Source: Rhizobiaceae bacterium
GTDB taxonomy: Bacteria > Pseudomonadota > Alphaproteobacteria > Rhizobiales > Rhizobiaceae
Length of the DNA stretch: 64,000 nt
Direction of reading: 5' to 3'
Assembly: GCA_023953835.1 (NCBI GenBank)
Contig: JAMLJB010000001.1
Span: forward strand, 3,712,140 to 3,776,139
Below the pieces are notes generated by a model. That model worked only from the letters and a program-made list of their open reading frames with translations, did no database searches and had not been told where the DNA came from. Shown here in pieces: positions 57,357 through 64,000 of this stretch (positions are counted from its first letter, which is position 1; the number at the start of each line of letters is the position of its first letter). A program made the translations under genes and the position numbers.

Positions 57357-58393
57357 TGGCCCGTCAGGATGCATCCGATCTGGCGCAGCGTCTCGGCCGG
57401 CAGGCTGAGGCGGTATGCCGGCATTATCTCTCCAGCGGTCGCCGCGAGGGCCGCTACTGGATGGTGGGCGATGCACGCAATACGCCGGGCCGCTCGATGT
57501 ATGTACGCCTCAAGGACTCGCCCAAGGGACCGGCGGGCAAATGGACCGATGCGGCCACCGGTGAGCATGGCGATCTCCTCGACATCATCCGCGAAAGCTG
57601 CGGCCTGGTCGACTTCAAGGATGTCGCCGACGAGGCCCGGACCTTCCTCAGCATGCCGCCACCCCAGTCCGAACCGCGTCAACCACGACGTCAGAGCCCG
57701 GCGCCGCATGGCTCGCCCGAGGCAGCCCGAAGACTGGTTTGCATGTCGCAGCCGATCCACGGCACACTCGTACAGGCATATCTACGGGAGCGCGGCATTA
57801 CGGATTTACGCGGAACCGGAAACCTGCATTTTCATCCGCGCTGCTACTATCGTCCCGACGAGCATTCGCCGACCGAGGCCTGGCCGGCGATGATCGCGGC
57901 CGTCACCGATCTCGACGGCAAGATTACGGGCGCGCATCGCACCTGGCTCGATCCCTGCCGCCGCGACAAGGCGCCGATCGACACACCGCGTCGGGCGATG
58001 GGCGATCTTCTTGGGCATGCGGTCCGTTTTGGCCATGGCGGCGAAGTCATGGCTGCCGGCGAAGGCATCGAGACCGTCCTGTCGATCCGGCAGGTGCTTC
58101 CCGACATGCCGATGCTGGCGGCGCTCTCTGCGGCCCATCTCGCTGCCATCCTGTTCCCCGACACGCTGAGGCGGCTCTACATCCTGCGCGACGATGATCC
58201 GGCCGGCGACGGCGCGCGCGATACCTTGATCGAACGGGCGAATGCAGCGGGGATCGAGGCGATCGTCATCTCGCCGGAACTGGGCGACTTCAACGAGGAT
58301 CTCCGCACGCTCGGCATCGACCACCTTCGCAGCCTGAACCGGATGCAGATCGGGCCGCAGGATGTGGCGCGCTACATGGCGCTGGCGGCATAG
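57353..58393 (+). CDS. Toprim-domain (primase-like) protein
   Basis: 346 residues from ATG 57353. An N-terminal zinc-less CHC2-like region (RYWMVGDARNTPGRSMYVRL... GKWTDAATGEHGDLLDII, about 35-85), a middle DUF7146-like part, and a Toprim domain: Glu in VMAAGEGIETVLSIRQ (about 238) and the DxD in LYILRDDDPAGDGARD (about 277). Similar proteins act as plasmid or ICE primases or helicase loaders. Coupled to the upstream methylase/helicase by a 4-base overlap. Confidence 0.85.
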   Translation: MMARQDASDLAQRLGRQAEAVCRHYLSSGRREGRYWMVGDARNTPGRSMYVRLKDSPKGPAGKWTDAATGEHGDLLDIIRESCGLVDFKDVADEARTFLSMPPPQSEPRQPRRQSPAPHGSPEAARRLVCMSQPIHGTLVQAYLRERGITDLRGTGNLHFHPRCYYRPDEHSPTEAWPAMIAAVTDLDGKITGAHRTWLDPCRRDKAPIDTPRRAMGDLLGHAVRFGHGGEVMAAGEGIETVLSIRQVLPDMPMLAALSAAHLAAILFPDTLRRLYILRDDDPAGDGARDTLIERANAAGIEAIVISPELGDFNEDLRTLGIDHLRSLNRMQIGPQDVARYMALAA

Positions 58394-58702
58394 CCGGGAG
58401 AGGAAAGGTGCGGCGGTGGATCGGCGCCGTGCCGTTCGGAGGTTCCGTTCCATCGCAGAGGACCGCGCCTCGGCCTTCGAGAGGGCGATCGGCCCACAGC
58501 CGGGCCGGCCGGACAATGGCTGCGGCCGACTATTTTCCGGCGGCCCTACGGGCCTTTCCATCGCGAGGCAAAATAGCCGGCCTTCGCCATCCTGCGCTGG
58601 CGCTTCGGCCCTTCGCTTCGCTCCGGGTGCTTGGCCGTCCCGCCGGTGGGCTCCGTCGCCATGAAGGCCGCGACGGACGCGGTCCAGACGACGGAGCCTC
58701 CC
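58394..58702 (+). promoter_or_regulatory. Structured leader (family 2, copy D) of DUF2493 gene
   Basis: No gene is seen in these 309 bases. GGCCGACTATTTT (58524-58536) pairs with AAAATAGCCGGCC (58570-58582), enclosing GGCCC-TAC-GGGCC (58542-58554) and TCGCGAGGCAA (58561-58571). A box CGCCATCCTGCGCTG (58585-58599) follows 118 bases before the ATG, and a last stem pairs GCTCCGTC (58650-58657) with GACGGAGC near the ribosome site. The same series of elements precedes the DUF736 gene. Confidence 0.62.
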
Positions 58703-59626
58703 ATGAACCGGCACGACGACTTCGAACCCCACCACGAATCCTCACCCACCGACCATGTCCTCAACGAATTGCAGCTTCACGGCTACCGACCCTTTGCCGA
58801 CGAACCAGACCAGCGGCTTCTTCCGGACGGCAACGCGGTCGCGGGCGCTATCGCCGACATCTTCGACGCCCTGATCGGCACCCTGGAGGACACGCGCCTC
58901 GAACCCGACCTTGACGATCTCCTCTGGTCGACCGTCAACGTCTTCCACCGCGCGACGGACCGAATCGGCCGAGAACTGGACGACAACGAGCAAGCCCAGA
59001 AGCGTGCACAGCGCGAACAGGACGGCAGCGAGGTGAAGTCGGTCGAACTCGAGCGCCTCATCGCCGAGGGCATGACGCTGATCGAGCGCCAGAACGCCTT
59101 CGAGCTGATGCGCGACCAGGCCGCCGAACACTACGAACGCCAGATCGGCAAGCCCTGGCTTCCGCGCAGCGGATCGAAAGTCAATCATCGCAACCTGACC
59201 TCGGCGATGATCGACAGCCGCGACTTCCTGATGGCGAGGAAGCGCGCCGAACAGGAAATCCTGCTGCCCCCCGGCCCGAAGATCGTCGTCACCGGCGGGC
59301 TCGACTTCGACGATCACCGGCTGATCTGGGCCAAGCTCGACCAGGTGCATGAGAAGCACCCTGACATGGTGCTCGTCCACGGCAAGTCGCCCAAGGGCGC
59401 CGAGAAGATCGCCTCGCTCTGGGCGAGAAACCGCGATGTGCCGCAAATCGGCTTTGCCCCCGACTGGACGAAGCACGGCCGGGCTGCACCGTTCAAGCGC
59501 AACGACGACATGCTGCAGATCGTGCCGAAGGGCGTGATGCACTTCCCCGGCACCGGCATCAACGACAACCTTGCCGACAAAGCCAGGAAGCTCGGCATCC
59601 CGGTCTGGAAGTTCGGCGGCGCGTGA
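58703..59626 (+). CDS. DUF2493 (YspA/SLOG-like) domain protein
   Basis: 307 residues from ATG 58703 (the frame opens at 58631, inside the leader). The N-terminal 190 residues are helical and acidic. The C-terminal DUF2493 domain (about 192-300) reads PGPKIVVTGGLDFDDHRLIWAKLDQV, MVLVHGKSPKGAEKIASLWARNRDVPQIGFAPDW, NDDMLQIVPKGVMHFPGTGINDNLADKARKLGIPVWKF. It is a Rossmann/SLOG nucleotide-binding fold; the ligand is unknown. A regular companion of ICE backbones of this type. Confidence 0.85.
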   Translation: MNRHDDFEPHHESSPTDHVLNELQLHGYRPFADEPDQRLLPDGNAVAGAIADIFDALIGTLEDTRLEPDLDDLLWSTVNVFHRATDRIGRELDDNEQAQKRAQREQDGSEVKSVELERLIAEGMTLIERQNAFELMRDQAAEHYERQIGKPWLPRSGSKVNHRNLTSAMIDSRDFLMARKRAEQEILLPPGPKIVVTGGLDFDDHRLIWAKLDQVHEKHPDMVLVHGKSPKGAEKIASLWARNRDVPQIGFAPDWTKHGRAAPFKRNDDMLQIVPKGVMHFPGTGINDNLADKARKLGIPVWKFGGA

Positions 59627-59702
59627 GCGCCGCCTTCCTATCTTTTCACACAGCCGCCATCCCGCAAAAGCGCATCGGCGTTTTTCCGTAAAGTCGCCTT
59701 TT

Positions 59703-59912
59703 TCAGTCCGGTTCGCCTGTCACGGCGATCCGGGCGGATCGCGCATAGTGGGCAAGCTCGGTATCGTTCTCGAGCAGCGCATCGAGCAGCGCCTTCATAT
59801 CCGCCTGATCGGAGGACGACTGGAACGGCCCAGGCTGACGTTCGATGGCCAGCACGGCGATCGCGAGAGCCTTCTTCACGAGATGCAGGTCTCTGCCTGT
59901 GAACTCAGCCAT
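59703..59912 (-). CDS. Small hypothetical protein on the opposite strand
   Basis: 69 residues from ATG 59912 with a GGGAAGG site; the frame is open further upstream but lacks a site there. MAEFTGRDLHLVKKALAIAVLAIERQPGPFQSSSDQADMKALLDALLENDTELAHYARSARIAVTG: a helical, single-domain protein of unknown family. It is the only minus-strand gene in the backbone half of the window. Confidence 0.62.
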   Translation of the reverse strand: MAEFTGRDLHLVKKALAIAVLAIERQPGPFQSSSDQADMKALLDALLENDTELAHYARSARIAVTGEPD

Positions 59913-60226
59913 CGTCAGACCTTCCCGACTCCCCAAAGGCGTTTCGGGAACCATAGCCGAAATCAGCCCCAAGCTGCACGGGGCGACTGCCGAAGAGAGC
60001 AAGCATCGAGGCCGATGAGTGGGTCTCCTGACGCGAGAACCACCTCCGCCTTCTTGCGCTGATCCTTGGTCCAGCCGCGGACTTGTCGCCATCAACCCAT
60101 CAAGGGTCGGCTATGCGAGCATGCCGCCGCTGCGGCTGCGCCTTCGCGGTGATTGCAGTCCACGGCCGAACACATCGGGCGCCTGTCGGCGGGGGATGGT
60201 CCCCCCGCTCCAGCAGGAGCCCAGCA
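59913..60226. other. Non-coding stretch with hairpin leader
   Basis: About 314 bases with no convincing gene. Near its right end, GCGGGGG-ATGGTC-CCCCCGC (60189-60208) is a very stable hairpin ending 19 bases before the ATG of the next small gene, followed by AGGAG. It is similar in position to the other backbone leaders but not in sequence. Confidence 0.45.
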
Positions 60227-60394
60227 ATGTCCCTCAACGATGCTCACGCCTTCGCCTTCAGCCTCGCAACCACGCTAATGGCCGCCATCGTCATCTTCCG
60301 GGCCGGTGACGGCACCCTCTCGGTGACGCCCGCCAGCGAGTACGATGGCGATGCCTCGCAGATCGTCCATGAAATCGACCCCTTCGCCCCCTGA
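60227..60394 (+). CDS. Small hypothetical ICE protein
   Basis: 55 residues from ATG 60227 with an AGGAG ribosome site. MSLNDAHAFAFSLATTLMAAIVIFRAGDGTLSVTPASEYDGDASQIVHEIDPFAP: one hydrophobic patch and an acidic tail. No family recognised. The good ribosome site and position behind a structured leader are the main support. Confidence 0.55.
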   Translation: MSLNDAHAFAFSLATTLMAAIVIFRAGDGTLSVTPASEYDGDASQIVHEIDPFAP

Positions 60395-60532
60395 CCGGGG
60401 CGATCCGGTCGGCCCGGGCGGAAACAGACGATTTCCGCTCCCGGCCAGGCCGAATTTCCGCTACAGATACGGATGCGCCGTGGTGGTGGTGGAGGCGCGA
60501 CCGTCAGACATTGTCTTCACGGAGCCACCACG
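60395..60532 (+). promoter_or_regulatory. Leader with start-site-proximal hairpins of membrane protein gene
   Basis: GCCCGGGCGGAAA pairs with TTTCCGCTCCCGGC (about 60412-60445). Then CGTGGTGG (60479-60486) is perfectly complementary to CCACCACG (60525-60532), which sits between the GGAG ribosome site (60521-60524) and the ATG at 60533. Formation of this stem would place the initiation region at a helix end, suggesting translational control. Confidence 0.5.
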
Positions 60533-60973
60533 ATGATCATTCTCGCTATATTTGCATCTCTCGCCGCGATCGGCCTGCTTTGCTGGCTGTTGTTCACGCT
60601 GGCCGTCTTCGCGCTGCCGGCCTTTGTCGGGGTGACCGCGGGCGCCTGGGCGCACGGCACAGGCGCCGGCATCCCCAGCGCTGTCCTTGTCGGCGCCGCT
60701 GCGGCCGTCATCACACTCGTCGCTGGCCATCTGCTCCTCACCTTCGTCCGACCGATGTGGCTGAAGCTGATCGTGGTGGCAGCCTTCGTCGCGCCAGCGG
60801 CGATCGCGGGCTTCCATGCGACCCATGGCCTCGTGAAACACCTCATGCCGTCCAACGCATGGCAGATCGCCTTCTCGATTATCGGGGCAGTCGCGGTCGG
60901 CATCACCGCCTTCGTGCGCGTCGCAGGCATGGCGGCGCCCGGTCCATCCGGACGGGATCTCGCGCGGGCCTGA
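60533..60973 (+). CDS. Small inner-membrane hypothetical protein
   Basis: 146 residues with four predicted membrane segments: IILAIFASLAAIGLLCWLLFTLAVFAL, a Gly/Ala-rich stretch AGIPSAVLVGAAAAVITLVAGHLLL, KLIVVAAFVAPAAIAGF and WQIAFSIIGAVAVGITAFV. No family recognised. ICE backbones often carry such small membrane proteins near DUF736; a role in entry exclusion or mating is possible but unsupported. Confidence 0.66.
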   Translation: MIILAIFASLAAIGLLCWLLFTLAVFALPAFVGVTAGAWAHGTGAGIPSAVLVGAAAAVITLVAGHLLLTFVRPMWLKLIVVAAFVAPAAIAGFHATHGLVKHLMPSNAWQIAFSIIGAVAVGITAFVRVAGMAAPGPSGRDLARA

Positions 60974-61550
60974 TCTTCGTCATCGCCGTCAGGCGGGATC
61001 AGAACAGCAATGGTAGCGGTCGCCCCGTCGCCTCATGTCGCAGCGATGGGCGTGTTCGGCGCGGATCGTCGCCGGCCCCGCATCAGCGCTCCCCGCTGGA
61101 GCGCTGCAAAGGCAGAACCATATCTCGGCGGCGCACACGACATTCGGTGCGGCGATTTCCCAATGGGCGGAGAAAGGGACGAATGGGCAAGTTTTGGCCG
61201 GCCGAGAGAGGAAACGCCGGTGATATTGTCGTGAATTCAGCTTGTCGTCGCAGGACGGTCGCCATCCTCTCCGTTCTCTGACCGTAACTCGACCGCTCCA
61301 AACGGCCTCTTCAATGGCCTGATCTGGCCGAAGGCCGGCTTCGCCTCGAGCGCCTGAGCCACAACGGCTGGTCTCGACTTTCTTCCCCTGCCGGCTACGC
61401 CGTCATTCCTCGCGAAACAACAAAGTCGCGCCTGCGCCATCCTCCGCTGCGCTACGGTCGCAAGCGATGTGTCGTCGCTCGCCTCCGGCCCGCCGATCGC
61501 CATCGAGGCCGCATGGTGCGGGCTCGAATACGAAAAAACGGAGACTTACA
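60974..61550 (+). promoter_or_regulatory. Long non-coding region with family 2 leader (copy E) of DUF736 gene
   Basis: No convincing gene in 577 bases. AGCGCTCC-CCGCT-GGAGCGCT (61085-61105) is a perfect hairpin. From 61375 the family 2 series appears: CGACTTT (61375-61381) with AAAGTCG (61422-61428), inner CGGC-TAC-GCCG (61392-61402), TCGCGAAACAA (61410-61420), then box CGCCATCCTCCGCTG (61435-61449), 116 bases before ATG. This matches copy D element by element with compensating base changes. Confidence 0.62.
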
Positions 61551-61877
61551 ATGGCGACTATCGGCACTTTCAAGAAGACCGGCTCGAACGAGTTCACCGG
61601 CGAAATCGTCACCCTCAGCGTTCAGGCCAAGGGCGTGCGCATCGTCCCCGACACCCGCGCCACCGGCGAGAACGCCCCCAGCCACCGGGTCCTGGTCGGC
61701 CGCGCCGAGATCGGCGCCGCCTGGTCCAAGCGCTCCAACGAGGGACGCGACTATCTGGGCCTCAAGCTCGACGATCCGAGCTTCACCGCCCCGATCTACG
61801 CCAACCTCTTCGACGACGAGGACGGCGAAGGCTACTCGCTGATCTGGTCCCGCCCCAACGGGCGGCGCGGCGACTGA
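61551..61877 (+). CDS. DUF736 family protein
   Basis: 108 residues covering the DUF736 domain: MATIGTFKKTGSNEFTGEIVTLSVQAKGVRIVPD, SHRVLVGRAEIGAAWSKRSNEGRDYLGLKLDDPSFTAPIYANLFDDEDGEGYSLIWSRP. Highly conserved on alphaproteobacterial plasmids and ICEs, usually well expressed; function unknown (a single-strand-DNA or RNA-binding OB-like role has been guessed). GGAG lies 10 bases before ATG and a strong terminator follows. Confidence 0.92.
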   Translation: MATIGTFKKTGSNEFTGEIVTLSVQAKGVRIVPDTRATGENAPSHRVLVGRAEIGAAWSKRSNEGRDYLGLKLDDPSFTAPIYANLFDDEDGEGYSLIWSRPNGRRGD

Positions 61878-61888
61878 AGCCCCAGCGC

Positions 61889-61921
61889 AAGGCCCCCGGC
61901 CCAGACGGACCGGGGGCCTTT
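61889..61921 (+). terminator. Intrinsic terminator after DUF736
   Basis: AAGGCCCCCGG (61889-61899) pairs with CCGGGGGCCTT (61910-61920), followed by TT. An 11-bp stem 11 bases after the stop codon. Confidence 0.85.
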
Positions 61922-61965
61922 GCCGTGCGAGCGACCGAATCAGTTGGAGCCGTTCGAGCCATAGG

Positions 61966-62023
61966 CGTTCCATCAGAGGCTCAAATCGCTGGAACGAACA
62001 GGCAAGAGCGACTATTATAGTCG
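61966..62023. promoter_or_regulatory. Candidate operators upstream of XRE regulator
   Basis: Two inverted repeats lie in the 190-base gap before the regulator: CGTTCCA (61966-61972) mirrored by TGGAACG (61990-61996), and a perfect 15-base palindrome CGACTAT-T-ATAGTCG (62009-62023). The latter is AT-rich, contains a TATTAT that could serve as -10, and is the strongest operator candidate for the adjacent XRE protein. Confidence 0.6.
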
Positions 62024-62055
62024 TAGTTTTGGCGTGCGCGTAGGTCCGTATGGGA

Positions 62056-62075
62056 GGTGATCATGCATGATCACC
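62056..62075. promoter_or_regulatory. 20-bp perfect palindrome over the start codon
   Basis: GGTGATCATGCATGATCACC reads identically on both strands. It overlaps the GGAGGT ribosome site and contains ATG 62067. As DNA it is a possible autoregulatory operator; as RNA it would fold over the initiation codon. Confidence 0.6.
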
Positions 62076-62309
62076 GCCCGACAATCTCGGGCCGCACGCG
62101 CGTTGCTGGGTTGGACACAGGAGACGCTCGCTGACAAGGCCCGGGTCTCATTGACCGCTCTCAAGCGCCTCGAATCCCATAGCGGCCTCGAGGTTTACGA
62201 GAGCACGCGCGATGAGGTGAGACGGGCTTTCGAGCGCGCCGGCATTGTCTTCCTGAACTCCGACCAGGGCAAGGGAGTGCTGTTGGTCGATGCCAAGAAG
62301 GAAGCCTGA
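62067..62309 (+). CDS. Small XRE-family regulator (QseC-like position)
   Basis: 80 residues. HTH: MITARQSRAARALLGWTQETLADKARVSLTALKRLESHSGLEVYESTRDEVRRAFERAGIVFL, a one-domain XRE repressor of the type often found in ICE control regions. In ICEMlSym(R7A)-type elements an XRE protein, QseC, sets the level of the antiactivator QseM; this gene precedes a QseM-like gene, so it may be the counterpart, although the relative orientation was not compared. It is flanked by palindromes suited to autoregulation. Confidence 0.82.
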   Translation: MITARQSRAARALLGWTQETLADKARVSLTALKRLESHSGLEVYESTRDEVRRAFERAGIVFLNSDQGKGVLLVDAKKEA

Positions 62310-62429
62310 GTTTCAGCGTATCGCGGCATTGGCACGACTTCGCGCTTCCGCCTCTTGCGTCATGATTACGATCAAATCAGCGTTAACAATGACCTCCAGA
62401 ATGGATACACCTCAATTCTGGGGGATGTT

Positions 62430-62693
62430 GTGACAAAAACCGGATTTCTCGACCAGCCACCGGGCGGCGCTGCGCTGACCGCCTACGATCAGGCGCATCT
62501 GAAACTCTACGCGCGTCTGCTCGATGCCGAGGCTCAAGGCGCCGACTGGCGGGAGGTGGCGAAGATCCTGTTCGATCTCGATGCCGCTCATGATGAAGCC
62601 CGCGCCCGGCAGGTCTACAGCGCCCATCTCGACCGGGCCAAATGGATGACGCGCAGCGGCTTCTGCGAACTGCTCCAGGGGCGCCTTCATTGA
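62430..62693 (+). CDS. DUF2285 protein, QseM-like antiactivator candidate
   Basis: 87 residues from GTG 62430 with GGGGGA ahead; the frame opens earlier at TTG 62355. PPGGAALTAYDQAHLKLYARLLDAEAQGADWREVAKILFDLDAAHDEARARQVYSAHLDRAKWMTRSGFCELLQG is the short DUF2285 variant. DUF2285 is an HTH-related domain found in both the activator FseA and the antiactivator QseM of Mesorhizobium ICEs. Stand-alone form and position 117 bases before an FseA-like gene support the antiactivator role; this remains inferred. Confidence 0.78.
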   Translation: MTKTGFLDQPPGGAALTAYDQAHLKLYARLLDAEAQGADWREVAKILFDLDAAHDEARARQVYSAHLDRAKWMTRSGFCELLQGRLH

Positions 62694-62810
62694 GGTGATG
62701 CACAAACTGCATCACGTTGAGGCCACTTCGTTCTTCCCGCCAGCCATTCAACCGGGAATCGTATCCGCTGCATAACTCGCGTTGCAAAATATTGCGGGAG
62801 GCAGTGGAGG

Positions 62811-63576
62811 ATGTCGCAAGACGAAAACTGGCGGTCAGAAGCCGCATACGACTATATCGACACTTTGTCGCCGGGTGATCTGGCGTGGGAATTCCTGCGC
62901 CGCAACCCCGATTATCGCAAAACCTATCAGGATCTTGTCGCCAGCGGGCGTTTGACCGAAGAGGTAGCGCAGGAGTTCGCCAATCAATGGGGGTTGCGAT
63001 TTCGCGACCGATCCCGTCAGCTCCAGTCTCATCCAGCCGATCTTCTGGACCCCGCAAAGCGATCCCGCCACCTTGCTGCTGACAGAGAGTCCAGCGCCGA
63101 TAGACAGGATTGGTGTTCGCGCTGACGATCTGACGGCCGATGTCCTCGTCGCGCACGATCCGGATCTGCTCAGGATTGTCATTCAGGGCCAATCCTTCGA
63201 TCTCGCGTTCGAGAAAGCCGATCAGCCTTCCGCCCTTGCCGCCATCGTGATGCTGGACGATCTGACGCCGGATCGCCTCGCGGCTCTGGTGCGCTTCTGG
63301 AACGCAATCGCTGGCAAGCGCATTCCGCCCGATCCGCGCATGACCGATCAGCGCCGCCAGCGCGCCCGCCAGATGCTTCGCGCGGTTGATGCCCGCGCCA
63401 CCGGCGCGACATACCGGCTCATCGCCGAAAGCCTCTTTCCTCGCCACGACATCGAGCCCGCCGCATGGGTCGGCACCGCGATCCGCGAAACGACCATCCG
63501 CCTCGTGCGCGACGGGCTGAAGCTCGTGCGCGGCGGCTATCGTAGCCTGCTGCGCCGACCGCGACGGGATCGCTGA
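62811..63576 (+). CDS. fseA: FseA-like excision activator encoded in two frames (DUF6499 + DUF2285)
   Basis: The first frame (62811-63125) gives DUF6499: NWRSEAAYDYIDTLSPGDLAWEFLRRNPDYRKTYQDL... to NQWGLRF. The second frame gives the continuation ATDPVSSSLIQPIFWTPQ..., then DUF2285: VRADDLTADVLVAHDPDLLRIVIQG... to YRSLLRR. Joining needs a +1 shift at TTT-C (63000-63003): tRNA-Phe on TTT can re-pair with TTC, after which GCG ACC GAT is in frame; the fusion is about 255 residues. In ICEMlSym(R7A), FseA is made by programmed +1 frameshifting between the same two domains and activates rdfS. I take this as the same design rather than a dead gene. Confidence 0.8.
63000..63006 (+). other. Predicted +1 ribosomal frameshift site
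   Basis: The frame-0 codons CGA TTT CGC are at 62997-63005. Skipping C63003 puts GCG (63004) in frame. TTT-C is a good +1 slip site because the same tRNA-Phe pairs with TTT and TTC. The frame-0 product would stop at 63125, giving a DUF6499-only protein. Confidence 0.68.
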
Positions 63577-63703
63577 CGCCCGAGAGGGTGTCGATCTTAG
63601 TCCCCTTACTTCGACATCGTGGAAGGCGCCGTCTCCGCGCCACCGTGCTCGCAACTCGCCGCTCATTCCCAGCGGCATTCCGCGAGACCACGGAGGCTCG
63701 ATC

Positions 63704-63988
63704 ATGGCCGAACACACCGCCAATCTACCGCCACGCTATCTGAGGACGCAGGAGGCAGCGCGCTTTCTCGGCCTCTCCGAGCGCACCCTCGAGAAGCACC
63801 GCACCTACGGCACCGGCCCGACCTATCGCAAACTCGGCGGTCGCGTCGTCTACTCCGTTGACGATCTCCAGACCTGGGCGGATCGCGGTCTCGTCACCTC
63901 GACGTCCGATCCGCGCAGCGGCACCGTGCTGCCCGCCAAACCCCAGCCGAGAACCGCCGCCAGCGCCGGCGGCCGCTTCCCGCGCTGA
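63704..63988 (+). CDS. Excisionase / recombination directionality factor, RdfS-like
   Basis: 94 residues from ATG 63704, preceded by CGGAGGC. A MerR/excisionase-type HTH: RYLRTQEAARFLGLSERTLEKHRTYGTGPTYRKLGGRVVYSVDDLQTWADRGL (about 10-62), with a Pro/Ala/Arg-rich tail. RdfS in Mesorhizobium ICEs has this layout and turns the integrase towards excision; its gene is switched on by FseA, encoded directly upstream here. Similar HTH-17 proteins also act as AlpA-type regulators, so RdfS identity rests on context. Confidence 0.78.
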   Translation: MAEHTANLPPRYLRTQEAARFLGLSERTLEKHRTYGTGPTYRKLGGRVVYSVDDLQTWADRGLVTSTSDPRSGTVLPAKPQPRTAASAGGRFPR

Positions 63989-64000
63989 GGCGACCTGCCC

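Noticed and set aside
60974..61300. Several 60-75 residue frames before DUF736
   Set aside because: Different frames overlap one another, compositions are Arg-rich, and no ribosome site or family match is seen; the region is better explained as non-coding leader.
62811..63125. Treating the FseA-like gene as a dead frameshifted pseudogene
   Set aside because: Both halves are intact and well conserved to the join, the slip site TTT-C is appropriate, and the same two-frame design is known as programmed frameshifting in Mesorhizobium ICEs.

Overview
The window reads as chromosome of a GC-rich alphaproteobacterium, most likely Hyphomicrobiales/Rhizobiales (Mesorhizobium/Phyllobacteriaceae-like). 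The grounds are the order pepA-holC, lptF-lptG-lptD-surA-pdxA-rsmA, yajC-secDF-Mth938-like-squalene-synthase-like, a DUF2934 protein, an Omp25-type porin-like protein, and an ICE backbone of the type known from Mesorhizobium. No species was assigned. No tRNA, rRNA or CRISPR array was seen.

Bases 1-24,850 are ordinary core genome. They hold an outer-membrane beta-barrel protein, GST, RNase T2, RlmJ, a pepA-holC pair, the LPS-export and outer-membrane biogenesis run (lptF, lptG, lptD, SurA-like) leading into pdxA and rsmA, a secreted SGNH hydrolase, the yajC-secDF operon with two trailing genes, a DUF815 ATPase, two tandemly duplicated small Cys-rich proteins, map, and radC. A 270-bp inverted-repeat element sits directly against the pepA start codon.

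At about 24,838 radC is cut inside its metal-binding motif and a tyrosine integrase gene follows. This is the left end of an integrative and conjugative element (ICE) that runs past the right edge of the window. Its first 23 kb (25.0-48.0 kb) is cargo, mainly anti-phage defence: a secreted nuclease, a RelE/HigB-XRE toxin-antitoxin pair, a putative zinc metallopeptidase next to a Gabija pair (GajA/GajB), and a scar containing a LexA-type SOS box plus a remnant of imuA. Next comes a six-gene minus-strand operon: WYL regulator, DEAD/SNF2 helicase with DUF3883, an unknown protein, a DUF1156 methyltransferase, a HEPN/DUF499 ATPase and a TIR protein. Facing it is a plus-strand E2-containing CBASS operon (DUF2188, patatin, CD-NTase, E2-like). 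The WYL gene lies at the junction of the last two, whose predicted promoters overlap.

From 48.1 to 64.0 kb is ICE backbone: DUF932, ParB-like, three small unknown genes, a strawberry-notch-type methylase/helicase, a Toprim protein, DUF2493, DUF736 and several small proteins. It ends in a transfer-control cassette: an XRE regulator, a QseM-like DUF2285 protein, an FseA-like DUF6499/DUF2285 activator that needs a +1 frameshift, and an RdfS/excisionase-like protein. Several backbone genes have long, GC-rich, hairpin-forming leaders that fall into two recognisable families; these are among the most interesting unexplained signals here.
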